From Candidatus Nyctobacter psychrophilus (GTDB lineage: Bacteria > Vulcanimicrobiota > Vulcanimicrobiia > Vulcanimicrobiales > Vulcanimicrobiaceae), in assembly GCA_014305025.1 (NCBI GenBank), contig JACRTY010000005.1, positions 1 through 64,000 of the forward strand: 64,000 nt of DNA, in the 5' to 3' direction. The first letter of the stretch is position 1. Each line of letters starts with the position of its first letter. This document shows positions 17,869 to 25,824 of this stretch, in pieces. The notes under the pieces are model-generated. The model had not been told where the DNA came from and did no database searches. It saw nothing but the letters and a program-made list of their open reading frames with translations. Both the position numbers and the translations under genes were made by a program.

Positions 17869-17890
17869 CGTGTTCTCCTAATGTGCTGGC

Positions 17891-17935
17891 GTACTATCGT
17901 ACTAGTACAATAGCGCTAATAGTACAACCTGTCAA
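17891..17935 (-). promoter_or_regulatory. Promoter and palindromic operator of the GntR-ABC operon
   Basis: Read on the minus strand, a perfect -35 TTGACA (17935-17930) is 17 bases from a -10 TATTGT (17912-17907). Palindromes overlap it: GTACTAGTAC (17899-17908) straddles the downstream edge of the -10, and outer arms GTACTAT (17891-17897) and ATAGTAC (17919-17925) are inverted copies around the same centre. A regulator dimer here would block polymerase. YtrA-type GntR proteins are known to bind such long-spaced inverted repeats; the match to this regulator is inferred from position. Confidence 0.7.
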
Positions 17936-17983
17936 CCACCCTTTGAGAAAAGGTCGCGCCCCTGCGGGAGTTAACTTTGCCCC

Positions 17984-19420
17984 ATGGCCAAGCAGCAGGC
18001 GGCAAAGAGCCCGCCCGGCGCCCCTGCGGCCGCGGCGGCGGCGCGTTCCGCTGCACAACGGCAGGAGCACCGCGACGGCGAGTCCGACGGTTCCCGCGAA
18101 GGCGACGGTTTGCGCGGCAGCGACCTCTTCACCGGCCGCGACAGTCTTCGTGTAGCCGGCGAAGGCCGAGCATTGTGGCTGTGCGCACTAGCGGCGCCGC
18201 TTACGATCGCGCTGGTCGGCGCGTTTCTCGAAAGTGTCACGTTCTCGGGCTTCGTGCTCTTGATCGTCGCCGGCATGGTGTTCGTCTCCGTCGGCCGCGG
18301 GCGGCTGCTGGGTTCGAGCATCCGCATCGACGGCCGTCAGATGCCCGAAATTCAAGAGCTGGTCCATACGCTGGCGGCGCGGCTACGCATCGCGCCGCCG
18401 CAGATTTTCGTGCGCGACGATCTGTTTCTGGCCACGACGGCAGTCGGCATCGGGGAGCCGTACGCGCTCGTGCTGTCGAGCCAATACGTCGATCACCTCC
18501 GGCGCGGCGAACTCGGCTTCCTGATCGCGCGCGAACTCGCCCACATCGCCGCCGGCCATACGCGCCTCGCGTCACTGCTCTCCGCGTCCGGGCGCGAAAA
18601 TCCCGTGGTGGCGCTCGTCTTCGGAGCCTGGCTACGACGAACCGAGTACACCGCTGATCGCGTCGGCCTCCTATGCTGCGATGGCTTGGAGGAAGCGCTC
18701 GGCGGCATCTCGATCGCGACCTTTCACGCCATCGGACGGCGCGTCGACATGGAAGCGCTGGCGGAACAACGCCGCGAACTCGACGCCGAACCGACGCTGC
18801 GCATCGGCGAATGGAGCGCGGCCATTCCGTATGCAACCAACCGTTTGAGCGCTCTGCGCGACTTCGCGGCCTCTCCGCTCGCCGCAACCTGGCGCGCGAA
18901 ACTCGACGGGTTGCGCGCGCAGCCGCCCGTTGCGCGGCAAGCCCCCGCGTCGTCGACGGTGCGTCGCCGTGACTGTGCGGGTTTCTGGCGCCGCAGCGTG
19001 GCGCTGGCCATTGACTTGATCATCATTGCCGCGATTCTTAAAACCGGGGCGGGCGCCGCCGTCACCGAGAGCGCCAAAGGGGTGTCGGCCGCCCACGCCA
19101 CGCCGATACTAAAAGCGGTGATGCAACATTTGCCGCTGGTCCAAGCCGGCACGGCCGTGCTCGTAAGCCTGTTCGTCTACTTCTTTTACAGCGCGGTGCT
19201 CGTGGGAGTGGCGGGCCAGACGCTGGGCATGCTGATCTTCGAGCTGCGCGTCGTGACCACGCGTTTTGCCCACCCGTCACTCGGGCAGAGCGCTTGGCGC
19301 TCCGTCCTGGGACTGGGTTCGGCGCTCACGGCGGCCGCGCTCCTGGGATGCTTCTTCCGCATCCAGCCGCACGACCGGCTCTCCGGCACGCGCGTCGTGC
19401 AGGGCCGACGAACAGCCTGA
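17984..19420 (+). CDS. M48-like membrane protein fused to an RDD domain, degenerate zinc motif
   Basis: A 478-residue membrane protein. A polar N-terminal 60 residues are followed by two helices (LWLCALAAPLTIALVGAFLE and VLLIVAGMVFVSVGRG). Next is an M48/Ste24-type peptidase core, then an RDD domain (CAGFWRRSVALAIDLIIIAA; VGVAGQTLGMLIFELRVV). The normal HExxH zinc site reads R183-E-L-A-H187, so the first His is Arg. The downstream Glu ligand is kept (RTEYTADRVGLL, Glu221). Either the enzyme is inactive or zinc is bound differently. The stop shares one base with the start of the next gene. Confidence 0.8.
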   Translation: MAKQQAAKSPPGAPAAAAAARSAAQRQEHRDGESDGSREGDGLRGSDLFTGRDSLRVAGEGRALWLCALAAPLTIALVGAFLESVTFSGFVLLIVAGMVFVSVGRGRLLGSSIRIDGRQMPEIQELVHTLAARLRIAPPQIFVRDDLFLATTAVGIGEPYALVLSSQYVDHLRRGELGFLIARELAHIAAGHTRLASLLSASGRENPVVALVFGAWLRRTEYTADRVGLLCCDGLEEALGGISIATFHAIGRRVDMEALAEQRRELDAEPTLRIGEWSAAIPYATNRLSALRDFAASPLAATWRAKLDGLRAQPPVARQAPASSTVRRRDCAGFWRRSVALAIDLIIIAAILKTGAGAAVTESAKGVSAAHATPILKAVMQHLPLVQAGTAVLVSLFVYFFYSAVLVGVAGQTLGMLIFELRVVTTRFAHPSLGQSAWRSVLGLGSALTAAALLGCFFRIQPHDRLSGTRVVQGRRTA

Positions 19421-21492
19421 TGCCCAAGGTCCGCCCCACGGACGACTATCGCACGATCTTCGTCCGCCACCCGCAGCCGATGTGGATTTTCGATCTCGCG
19501 AGCCTGCGCTTTCTCGCCGTCAATGAGGCCGCTTGCCGTGCGTACGGTTATTCACCGCAACGGTTTCTGACGATGAGCGTGACCGATATCCGGCCGCACG
19601 AAGACAACGAGCGGCTGGCCGAACATTTGAACGCTCTGCGTCGCGCGCACGTACCGACGACCGCGCAAACGCTGTGGCGTCACCGCCGCGCCGACGGCAG
19701 CATCTTCTATGCCGACATCATGTCGAGCGGCACCGTCTTCCGCGGGAAAAACGCACGGATCGTGCTCGCAATCGACGCGACGGCGCGGCTGGCGGTCTCG
19801 CGAGCACTGGGCGAAAGCCGGGCCGCCCTCGCCGAGGCGCAAGAACTCGCACACCTGGGAAGTTTCGAAACCGATCTCGCGTCGGGTGAAACGCGCTGGT
19901 CGACGGAACTCTATCGCATCGTCGGCGTCGATCCGGCGCTCGAAGGACCAACGCTGCTTTATCAATTCGATCACCCCGACGATGTCGTCACGATCGGACG
20001 CGAGGTCGACCGCGCGCGCCGCGAGGGCGGGTCGTATACGATCGAGCATCGTCTGTGCACGCGGGACGGCCGTGAGCGCTACGTCTACGAACGGGGTCAA
20101 TTCTTCCATGAAGGCGGTCAGCCGCGCCGGCTGATCGGCGCGATCCTCGACATCACCGAACGCAAGCACGCCGAAGAACGGCTGCGTTTCCTCGCCCATC
20201 ACGACGTTCTCACGGGGCTGCCCAACCGCACGCTGCTCGCCGAGCGACTCGCCGCCGCAGTTCGCCGGGCCGCTGTGACCGCAGAGCCGGTCGTCGTCTT
20301 TTTCGTCGACATCGATCGCTTCAAGTCAATCAACGACACGATTTCGCACGCGGCCGGAGATCACGTCTTGCGTGAACTCGCGGCACGCCTCTCGGGAACG
20401 GTGCGCGACGACGCGATGGTGGCACGTCCCGGCGGGGATGAATTCGCGATCGTGTTCGCGGGCAACGAAGACGACGCGCTGGCGCTTGCGGAACGCTTGT
20501 GTGCGGCGCTCGCGCAGCCCGTCCCCTATCGCGATTCCGCGCTCTGCGTCTCGGGCAGCATCGGTCTCGCGCTCTACCCGCGCGACGGCGCGACGCCGGA
20601 CGAACTCTTGCGTAGCGCCGACGCGGCGATGTATGCGGCCAAAGCACGCGGCGGTAACGCCGTCGCGGTCTACGTTCCCGAACTCCACACCCGCGCGCTG
20701 CACGAAGTCGAACTGGAACGCACCCTGCGGCGCGAGATCGAACGTGAAGCGATCGGCATCATCTACCAGCCGATCGTCGATGCGCAAACTTCCTTACCGG
20801 TCGGGTGCGAAGCGCTGTTGCGTTTCGAGAGTGACGGCCGCGCGATCGCACCGGCCGAATTCGTGCCGCTGGCCGAGGCGACGGGATTGATCGTTCCGCT
20901 CGGCGAGTTCGTGCTTTCGCGCGCCTGCGCCGAAGCCAAGCGCCTCGTGCTCTCGGGTCACTCCGCGCTTTCGATGTGCGTCAATATCTCGGCGCGTCAG
21001 ATCCATGACGTGAACTTCATCGAAAGCGTACGGGGTGCCCTCGAGCGTACAGGTCTGGAACCACGGCACTTGCAGCTCGAGATCACCGAGAGTGCGTACG
21101 TCGGCGCCGAAGCCGTGGTCGACAACGTAAAGGCGCTGGCGAGTCTGGGCGTCGGGCTGTCGATCGACGACTTCGGCACGGGCTACTCATCGCTCGGTTA
21201 TCTCAAACGGTTGCCGGTCGACACGCTGAAGATCGATCGCTCGTTCGTGGCCGACATCCTGATCGACATGGCCGATCAAGCGATCGTACGCGCGATCGTC
21301 GCCGTCGCCCAAAACCTGGGGTTACGCACCGTCGCCGAAGGCGTCGAGACGCGCGAACAAGCCGCCTACCTGCAGCAGATAGGCTGCGAACGATTGCAAG
21401 GCTACTACTTCGCGCGCCCGCTCGCGCCCGAAGCGCTACACGCGTATTTCGACCGTCCGGTAAGCGCCGAACGGGGAGCGTGGACGGCGTAA
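19420..21492 (+). CDS. PAS-PAS-GGDEF-EAL cyclic-di-GMP signalling protein
   Basis: A 690-residue soluble protein. PAS 1 starts at IFVRHPQPMWIFDLASLRFL and PAS 2 (with PAC) at AQELAHLGSFETDL. The GGDEF domain has an intact GGDEF at 338-342 and the EAL domain an intact EALLRFE (EAL 464-466), plus NISARQ, ITESAYV, DDFGTGYSSL and KIDRSFV. Diguanylate cyclase and phosphodiesterase activity are both plausible. The product-inhibition site that should read RxxD is RDDA (329-332). The ATG at 19420 shares its first base with the previous stop, so it is co-translated with the M48/RDD gene. Confidence 0.93.
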   Translation: MPKVRPTDDYRTIFVRHPQPMWIFDLASLRFLAVNEAACRAYGYSPQRFLTMSVTDIRPHEDNERLAEHLNALRRAHVPTTAQTLWRHRRADGSIFYADIMSSGTVFRGKNARIVLAIDATARLAVSRALGESRAALAEAQELAHLGSFETDLASGETRWSTELYRIVGVDPALEGPTLLYQFDHPDDVVTIGREVDRARREGGSYTIEHRLCTRDGRERYVYERGQFFHEGGQPRRLIGAILDITERKHAEERLRFLAHHDVLTGLPNRTLLAERLAAAVRRAAVTAEPVVVFFVDIDRFKSINDTISHAAGDHVLRELAARLSGTVRDDAMVARPGGDEFAIVFAGNEDDALALAERLCAALAQPVPYRDSALCVSGSIGLALYPRDGATPDELLRSADAAMYAAKARGGNAVAVYVPELHTRALHEVELERTLRREIEREAIGIIYQPIVDAQTSLPVGCEALLRFESDGRAIAPAEFVPLAEATGLIVPLGEFVLSRACAEAKRLVLSGHSALSMCVNISARQIHDVNFIESVRGALERTGLEPRHLQLEITESAYVGAEAVVDNVKALASLGVGLSIDDFGTGYSSLGYLKRLPVDTLKIDRSFVADILIDMADQAIVRAIVAVAQNLGLRTVAEGVETREQAAYLQQIGCERLQGYYFARPLAPEALHAYFDRPVSAERGAWTA

Positions 21493-21529
21493 ACTTCTAC
21501 GGTGGGCTGCCGCGCGGATGTCCTTAAAC

Positions 21530-21814
21530 TTAAATCGTGACGTCGTCCGGAAAGGTCTCGCCATCGGAAACCTTCTTTCGCGGACGCCCACCCTTGGCGC
21601 CGTTTGCCCGTACTGCAGCCAGTTTGGCGGGCGTGCGAGCGCGGCCACCGGCGCGTTGCCCCGCATTGAGGCCTAAGACGTCGCGCAGAAGACCCGCAAC
21701 CGAAATATGCGCGTCGAGCGTATCGAATGCGATTGCATCGCCTCCAGGCGTCAGCGTGACATCGATGAGTTTTCCTTTCGGGGCGTTACATAGTTCATCG
21801 ATGGATTGTGTTAT
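21530..21814 (-). CDS. Small hypothetical protein without a visible standard start
   Basis: An open frame with strong coding character: SIDELCNAPKGKLIDVTLTP, then FDTLDAHISVAGLLRDVLGL, then ARTPAKLAAVRANGAKGGRP and an acidic end. The RANGAKGGRPRK block recurs in many small DNA-associated or antitoxin-like proteins. No ATG, GTG or TTG lies in frame between residue 1 of this segment and the imuA promoter region. Either the start is a rare codon, or the 5' end was lost when the imuA promoter side was rearranged. Function unknown. Confidence 0.45.
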   Translation of the reverse strand: MTQSIDELCNAPKGKLIDVTLTPGGDAIAFDTLDAHISVAGLLRDVLGLNAGQRAGGRARTPAKLAAVRANGAKGGRPRKKVSDGETFPDDVTI

Positions 21815-21855
21815 ACAAAAGAAGTTAGGTTTGCAATCCTGAAACGACTTGTGGC

Positions 21856-21884
21856 TTGACTTACGAACGTATGTTCGATTAGCA
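21856..21884 (+). promoter_or_regulatory. imuA promoter with LexA (SOS) box
   Basis: -35 TTGACT (21856-21861), then a 17-base spacer holding CGAACGTATGTTCG (21864-21877), then a -10-like TTAGCA (21879-21884). The 14-mer is the CGAAC-N4-GTTCG type of LexA box known from Gram-positive and several other phyla. The start codon follows ten bases after the -10, leaving almost no leader and no ribosome site. Confidence 0.8.
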
Positions 21885-21894
21885 TAGCGTTCCC

Positions 21895-22695
21895 ATGTCG
21901 GCCGTTCCTCCCTTCGCTGTACGCCGGGCTGCCTTTGCCGGGCTGCGGGCGGCGCTTGGGGCAGAGCAGCGGAGCGCTTCGCCCCAGGCGTTTACGCTGG
22001 CGGAAAAAAGCGTCGTGCGTTCGGGACTGGGCACGCTCGACGCCGCGCTCGGAGGAGGGTTTCCGCGGGGAGCGGTAGCGACGCTCGAGGGCGCGGCCGG
22101 GTCCGGAAGGTCCGCAGTGGCCGCTCGGCTGCTCGCCACCGCGACGGCGAACGGCGGCCTCGGGGCGCTCATTGAAACGCCTGCCGGCTCTGAGGGTGCA
22201 TTCTATCCGCCGGCGCTGGCGGCGGCGGGAGTCGATCTCGGCCGGCTGCTGATCGTGCACGCGAACGGCGTAAGCGACGTTGCGCGCGCGGCCGACATCG
22301 TGCTCCGTTCGGCTGCTTTCGGAGTCGTCGTCATTCCGATGATCGGGCTGCAGGCAACGGCTTGGACGCGCTTGGTGAGCCTAACACACCGCGCGAATGC
22401 CGTCTTCGTCGTGCTCGGGGAGTCGGCGTCCAACGAACTGCGTTATTTCGCCTCCCTGCGCGTTCACGTTCGAGCGGCAAGCGTACGCGTTGCAGGCAGC
22501 GGGGGACTCTTTTGCACGCTCGCGGGCATCGGCAGCGAAGCTACGGTTCTTAAGCATAAGCGTGCGGCGCCCGGTAAAGCGGCGTGTTTTGTTTGCACGA
22601 CGTTCGAAACGGGAGCACCGCTCGCCGCCGTACGGGAACGCCCCTGCCTTCCGGCCGTGCATGGGTCCGGAAACAGGGCTCGGATCGCGCGCTGA
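21895..22695 (+). CDS. imuA: ImuA-like RecA-fold SOS mutagenesis protein
   Basis: A 266-residue RecA-fold protein. The opening helix leads to VVRSGLGTLDAALGGGFPRG and a Walker-A-like GAAGSGRSA; LGALIETPAG, LLIVHANGVSDVARAADIVL and VVVIPMIGLQ follow. Size and layout match ImuA/ImuA', which works with ImuB and DnaE2 in translesion synthesis. The last 60 residues are Arg/Ala-rich and may bind partners. The LexA box directly upstream, shared with imuB and dnaE2, supports the call. A methyltransferase gene, not imuB, comes next. Confidence 0.8.
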   Translation: MSAVPPFAVRRAAFAGLRAALGAEQRSASPQAFTLAEKSVVRSGLGTLDAALGGGFPRGAVATLEGAAGSGRSAVAARLLATATANGGLGALIETPAGSEGAFYPPALAAAGVDLGRLLIVHANGVSDVARAADIVLRSAAFGVVVIPMIGLQATAWTRLVSLTHRANAVFVVLGESASNELRYFASLRVHVRAASVRVAGSGGLFCTLAGIGSEATVLKHKRAAPGKAACFVCTTFETGAPLAAVRERPCLPAVHGSGNRARIAR

Positions 22696-22736
22696 CAACG
22701 CTGCAATTACCGCACGGCGAACCCCGAGAGGATACG

Positions 22737-23402
22737 ATGCGTAAGAATCCCGCTTCCTCCGCAAAACTTCACCTCTTGCCGTTGGCCGATCTTCGTAAGA
22801 CCGGGCCCGTTGACGAAGCGGACTGGAATTACCGGCCGCTCCTGAGCTTCGTTTCGCGGCGCCGCTTTAGGCTGGTGCTCGATCTTCTCGGGCCGGCACC
22901 CCCGGGCGATCTGCTCGAAATCGGCTATGGGAGCGGCGTCTTCGCGCTCGAACTCGCACGCCGCAGTAAACGGCTGTGGGGCATCGACATCCATCCTTTC
23001 CCGGCCGAGGTGATGCAGACGCTCAAACGCCACGGCGTCGCCGCGCGGTTGACCACGGGCTCGATCGAGAAGACGGATTATCCCGATCGGGCGTTCGATT
23101 GCGCCGTCGCGGTGAGCGCGCTGGAGTTCGTCGCCGACCTCGATGCCGCGTGCCGAGAACTGTGCCGCATTCTCAAACCCGGCGCCAATCTCGTGATCGC
23201 CGCTCCGCAATCTTCACCCATTCTCGATGCGCTGCTGTTCGCGGCCACCCGCGAACGGGCCGGCGAAAACTACGAGGGCCGGCGTGAACGGTTGCTGCCG
23301 GCTCTGGAACGGTATTTTGTGATCGAGCGCTCCACGATGTTTCCCAAATGGGCGCCCCTGGCGATCTATCGCGCCTTTCGCCTACGTCCCCGCTTCGAAT
23401 AA
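22737..23402 (+). CDS. Class I SAM-dependent methyltransferase
   Basis: A 221-residue methyltransferase. Motif I is DLLEIGYGSGVFALELA, the acidic strand-2 end is LWGIDIHPF, then LTTGSIEKTDYPDRAFDCAV (motif II region), CRELCRILKPGANLVIAAP (motif III) and a C-terminal LPALERYFVIERSTMFP. It resembles small-molecule or lipid methyltransferases of the UbiE/Methyltransf_11 type; the substrate is unknown. The ATG at 22737 has GAGAGGA upstream. It lies between imuA and imuB and is probably read through from the imuA promoter, since only 41 bases separate it from imuA. Confidence 0.88.
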   Translation: MRKNPASSAKLHLLPLADLRKTGPVDEADWNYRPLLSFVSRRRFRLVLDLLGPAPPGDLLEIGYGSGVFALELARRSKRLWGIDIHPFPAEVMQTLKRHGVAARLTTGSIEKTDYPDRAFDCAVAVSALEFVADLDAACRELCRILKPGANLVIAAPQSSPILDALLFAATRERAGENYEGRRERLLPALERYFVIERSTMFPKWAPLAIYRAFRLRPRFE

Positions 23403-23428
23403 GGACGCACCGGTAAGGACGCACCGGC
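23401..23428 (+). repeat. 14-bp tandem duplication at a stop codon
   Basis: TAAGGACGCACCGG occurs twice in direct succession. The first copy shares the last bases of the methyltransferase, including its stop. A small hairpin (GGCCCA/TGGGCC) follows within 20 bases and may end transcription ahead of the imuB promoter. Confidence 0.8.
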
Positions 23429-23465
23429 CCACCCCGCTGGGCCGCGCTTAGGTCCAAAGGCCGCA

Positions 23466-23494
23466 TTGACTACGAACATACGTTCGTATACGAT
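23466..23494 (+). promoter_or_regulatory. imuB promoter with LexA (SOS) box
   Basis: -35 TTGACT (23466-23471), a 17-base spacer with CGAACATACGTTCG (23473-23486), and -10 TACGAT (23489-23494). The box is the exact reverse complement of the imuA box. The ATG at 23503 lies eight bases after the -10, so the mRNA would be leaderless or nearly so. Confidence 0.82.
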
Positions 23495-23502
23495 GCCTTC
23501 CC

Positions 23503-24843
23503 ATGCCGATCGCCTGTGCGTTCGTTCCCGCCTTCGGCATCGCGGCCGGCGATGCTTCCGCCGAGCACCGTCGGCTCTGGGAACGTGCCCTCGAGGCGCT
23601 CGATGCAGCCTCGCCGCTGGTCGAAGATGCGGGCGAGGGCACGGCGCTGCTCGAGATGCGCGGCATTGCGGGCGACGAACGGGCCTGGCTGCGCAGCGTG
23701 CGGGAAGCGTTCACGCGCGACGACGCGCTGCGCGGGCTGCCGCTGCGGGTGGCGCTGGGGCCGAATCCCTTCGTCGCGCGCGTCGCTGCTCGCGTGCACG
23801 ACGGCACGGTCGTACGCGAGGGCGAAGAACGCCGGTTCGTCGCGCCTCTGCCGCTGCGGCTGCTGGAACTCGAGCGCGACACGCTCGCGCGGCTGGAACT
23901 CTTGGGCATCCGCACGTTCGGCGAACTGGCCGCCCTTCCGCACGGTCCGTTCGTGCGTCGTTTCGGACCGGCCGCCGCGCGTTGGCACACAAGGGCTTGC
24001 GGACATGACGACGCGCCGCTCGTTCCGCGCGCGCGCCGCGTCAGCGTCGAGCATGCGCTGGCCGGTGAAGGGAGCGCCGAGCGTGAGGACCAGCTCCTGT
24101 TCGCGCTCCGCACGCTCGTTGCCCGGGTTGCGGAAGATGTTGCTTTTGTGGGCAAACGCTGCGGCGCACTTCGGCTCGAACTCGAATGCGAAGACGGCGA
24201 CATTCACGTCCTCGCGACCGCGCTGGCGCAGCCGACGGCGCAAAGCGCAACGATGTTCGATCTGTTGCGCGCGCGCCTCGACGGCACGGTGCTGCGGTCG
24301 CCGGTCACCGGCCTCCGTTTGCGCGCGGACCGGCTGGAAGAAGGTGGGATGGAACTCTCGCTGTTCGCCGGACGCGATCCGGATCCGGAAATCGTGGCCA
24401 TCGCGCTCGCGCGGTTGGCAGCCGCGCTCGGCGACGAGGTGGCGCTGCGCGCGCGCATCGTGGCCGGTAATCACGACCGAGCGCGGCTCGCCTATGAGCC
24501 GTTCACCGCCGAGCGGGTGGCGCGTACGACGCGCGCCGCGCTGGTTGCACCGGCGTCGCTCGCTTCCGAGAGCGCAACGCTTGCATATCGCATCGTACCG
24601 CCGCGTCGGGTCGACGTGCGCATACGGCACGGGCGGCCGGCCTTCGTCGATTCCCACGCCGTGCTGGAATGCGCGGGCCCGTGGCGCGTCGATGAAGCAT
24701 GGTGGGGCTCGGCACTCGGTGCCCTCGCCCGGGGCTCGGCACGGATGATGCAGGATGCCTACGACGTTTTGCTCGCCGACGGCGCGCTGTGCCGCATCGT
24801 CGCCGAACGCGGCCGCTGGTACGTGAGCGGGACGTACGATTAG
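23503..24843 (+). CDS. imuB: ImuB-like (inactive Y-family polymerase homologue)
   Basis: A 446-residue protein of the ImuB group, Y-family polymerase relatives without catalytic acidic residues that bridge ImuA and DnaE2 at the clamp. It starts directly with IACAFVPAFGIAAGDAS. It keeps the Y-family helix-hairpin-helix block (LARLELLGIRTFGELAALPH, then VRRFGPAAARWHTRACGHDD), the little-finger-like middle and the C-terminal RIVAERGRWYVSGTYD typical of ImuB. No catalytic DxD/SxDE motif is visible. The start is fixed by the SOS promoter eight bases upstream. Confidence 0.85.
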   Translation: MPIACAFVPAFGIAAGDASAEHRRLWERALEALDAASPLVEDAGEGTALLEMRGIAGDERAWLRSVREAFTRDDALRGLPLRVALGPNPFVARVAARVHDGTVVREGEERRFVAPLPLRLLELERDTLARLELLGIRTFGELAALPHGPFVRRFGPAAARWHTRACGHDDAPLVPRARRVSVEHALAGEGSAEREDQLLFALRTLVARVAEDVAFVGKRCGALRLELECEDGDIHVLATALAQPTAQSATMFDLLRARLDGTVLRSPVTGLRLRADRLEEGGMELSLFAGRDPDPEIVAIALARLAAALGDEVALRARIVAGNHDRARLAYEPFTAERVARTTRAALVAPASLASESATLAYRIVPPRRVDVRIRHGRPAFVDSHAVLECAGPWRVDEAWWGSALGALARGSARMMQDAYDVLLADGALCRIVAERGRWYVSGTYD

Positions 24844-24852
24844 CACGGGTCG

Positions 24853-25164
24853 ATGCTGCTTACTTGCTCAGAACGCGAGCGCGTTTTCCGCGAGCGCCAA
24901 AACGATACATCAAGACCGCTTGCCGCCGGCAAGGATCCGAAGTCGACCCGAGCCGGCGAACTCGGCGAAGGCAAGCCCGTAACGATCGGGGCCGACGACT
25001 CGCTCGATGAAGCGCTGCAGACGATGACCGATCACAAGGTCCGCCGCCTGCCCGTGATCGACGGCCACCAACTCGTCGGCGTGCTCAGCCAAGCCGATCT
25101 GGCAAAGACCATGCCGCCGGAGAAAGCCGGCCGGCTGCTGGCGGCAATTTCTTCGGATAACTAA
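24853..25164 (+). CDS. CBS-domain protein, N-terminally truncated
   Basis: A 103-residue frame that contains one good CBS motif: KPVTIGADDSLDEALQTMTD, HKVRRLPVIDGHQLVGVLSQ. Before it comes only the end of another (RPLAAGKDPKSTRAGEL, which aligns with the tail of a first CBS repeat). Normal members carry a CBS pair (about 140 residues) that binds adenine nucleotides. The missing first half, replaced by implausible MLLTCSERERVF sequence just after imuB, points to a 5' deletion. No clear ribosome site. Confidence 0.6.
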   Translation: MLLTCSERERVFRERQNDTSRPLAAGKDPKSTRAGELGEGKPVTIGADDSLDEALQTMTDHKVRRLPVIDGHQLVGVLSQADLAKTMPPEKAGRLLAAISSDN

Positions 25165-25227
25165 AGCGGCGTTCGGAGTGGCGGCCAAGCGTCGTTGCGC
25201 CCACGTGATTGGGGAACGGAGACCGGT

Positions 25228-25824
25228 ATGAAACAACGGATGGTAACCGCCTCGGTCGCCGGAGCAGCGCTGGCGACGGGCGGCGTCATGCTCGGCCGCA
25301 CGGCACGTCGAACCTTTGCCGGAGAACCTTCGACGAAGGTCATTCCTTATAAGCGCGGCGCACGCATCGACGAATACGTGACGATCGCGCGCTCGCCGGC
25401 CGACGTGTATGCCGCATGGCGCGACCTCGAAAGCCTGCCGCTCGTCATGCCCAACGTGCAACGCGTCGAATCGAAGGATGGCCAGTCGCACTCGCGGTGG
25501 ACGGCGACGGGACCCGGCGGCAAATCGATCTCATGGGACGCCGAAATCTTCGAAGACGTTCCGGGTGAGCGCATCGCGTGGCGCGCGGACCGTGCGCCGG
25601 TTAAGCACGCCGGCACCGTTCGGTTCATTCCGGCCCCCGGCGGTCGCGGGACCGAGCTTCGCGTCGAGATCGAATACCTGCCGCCGGGCGGGTTCCTCGG
25701 CGTTTTCGGCGTGAAAGCCGCGCGCGCGTCGTCGCAGCACTTCGTCGCACTGGACTTACGCCGCTTCAAGTCGGTCATGGAAGCCGGCGATGTCGCACTC
25801 AACGGAACGGATGTAACGCAATGA
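25228..25824 (+). CDS. SRPBCC-family membrane-anchored protein
   Basis: A 198-residue protein with an N-terminal anchor (TASVAGAALATGGVMLG) and an SRPBCC (polyketide cyclase/START-like) fold: IDEYVTIARSPADVYAAWRD, PLVMPNVQRVE, WDAEIFEDVPGERIAWRADR and GRGTELRVEIEYLPPGG. This is the pattern of 'cyclase/dehydrase' proteins with an unknown small ligand. The ATG at 25228 is preceded by GGAGA. Its stop overlaps the dehydrogenase start by four bases, a pairing often seen for these two families. Confidence 0.88.
   Translation: MKQRMVTASVAGAALATGGVMLGRTARRTFAGEPSTKVIPYKRGARIDEYVTIARSPADVYAAWRDLESLPLVMPNVQRVESKDGQSHSRWTATGPGGKSISWDAEIFEDVPGERIAWRADRAPVKHAGTVRFIPAPGGRGTELRVEIEYLPPGGFLGVFGVKAARASSQHFVALDLRRFKSVMEAGDVALNGTDVTQ

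Noticed and set aside
23448-24846. Several 250-460-codon minus-strand frames across imuB
   Set aside because: imuB is supported by its SOS promoter, length and motifs; the antisense frames are Arg/Ser/Ala-rich shadows.
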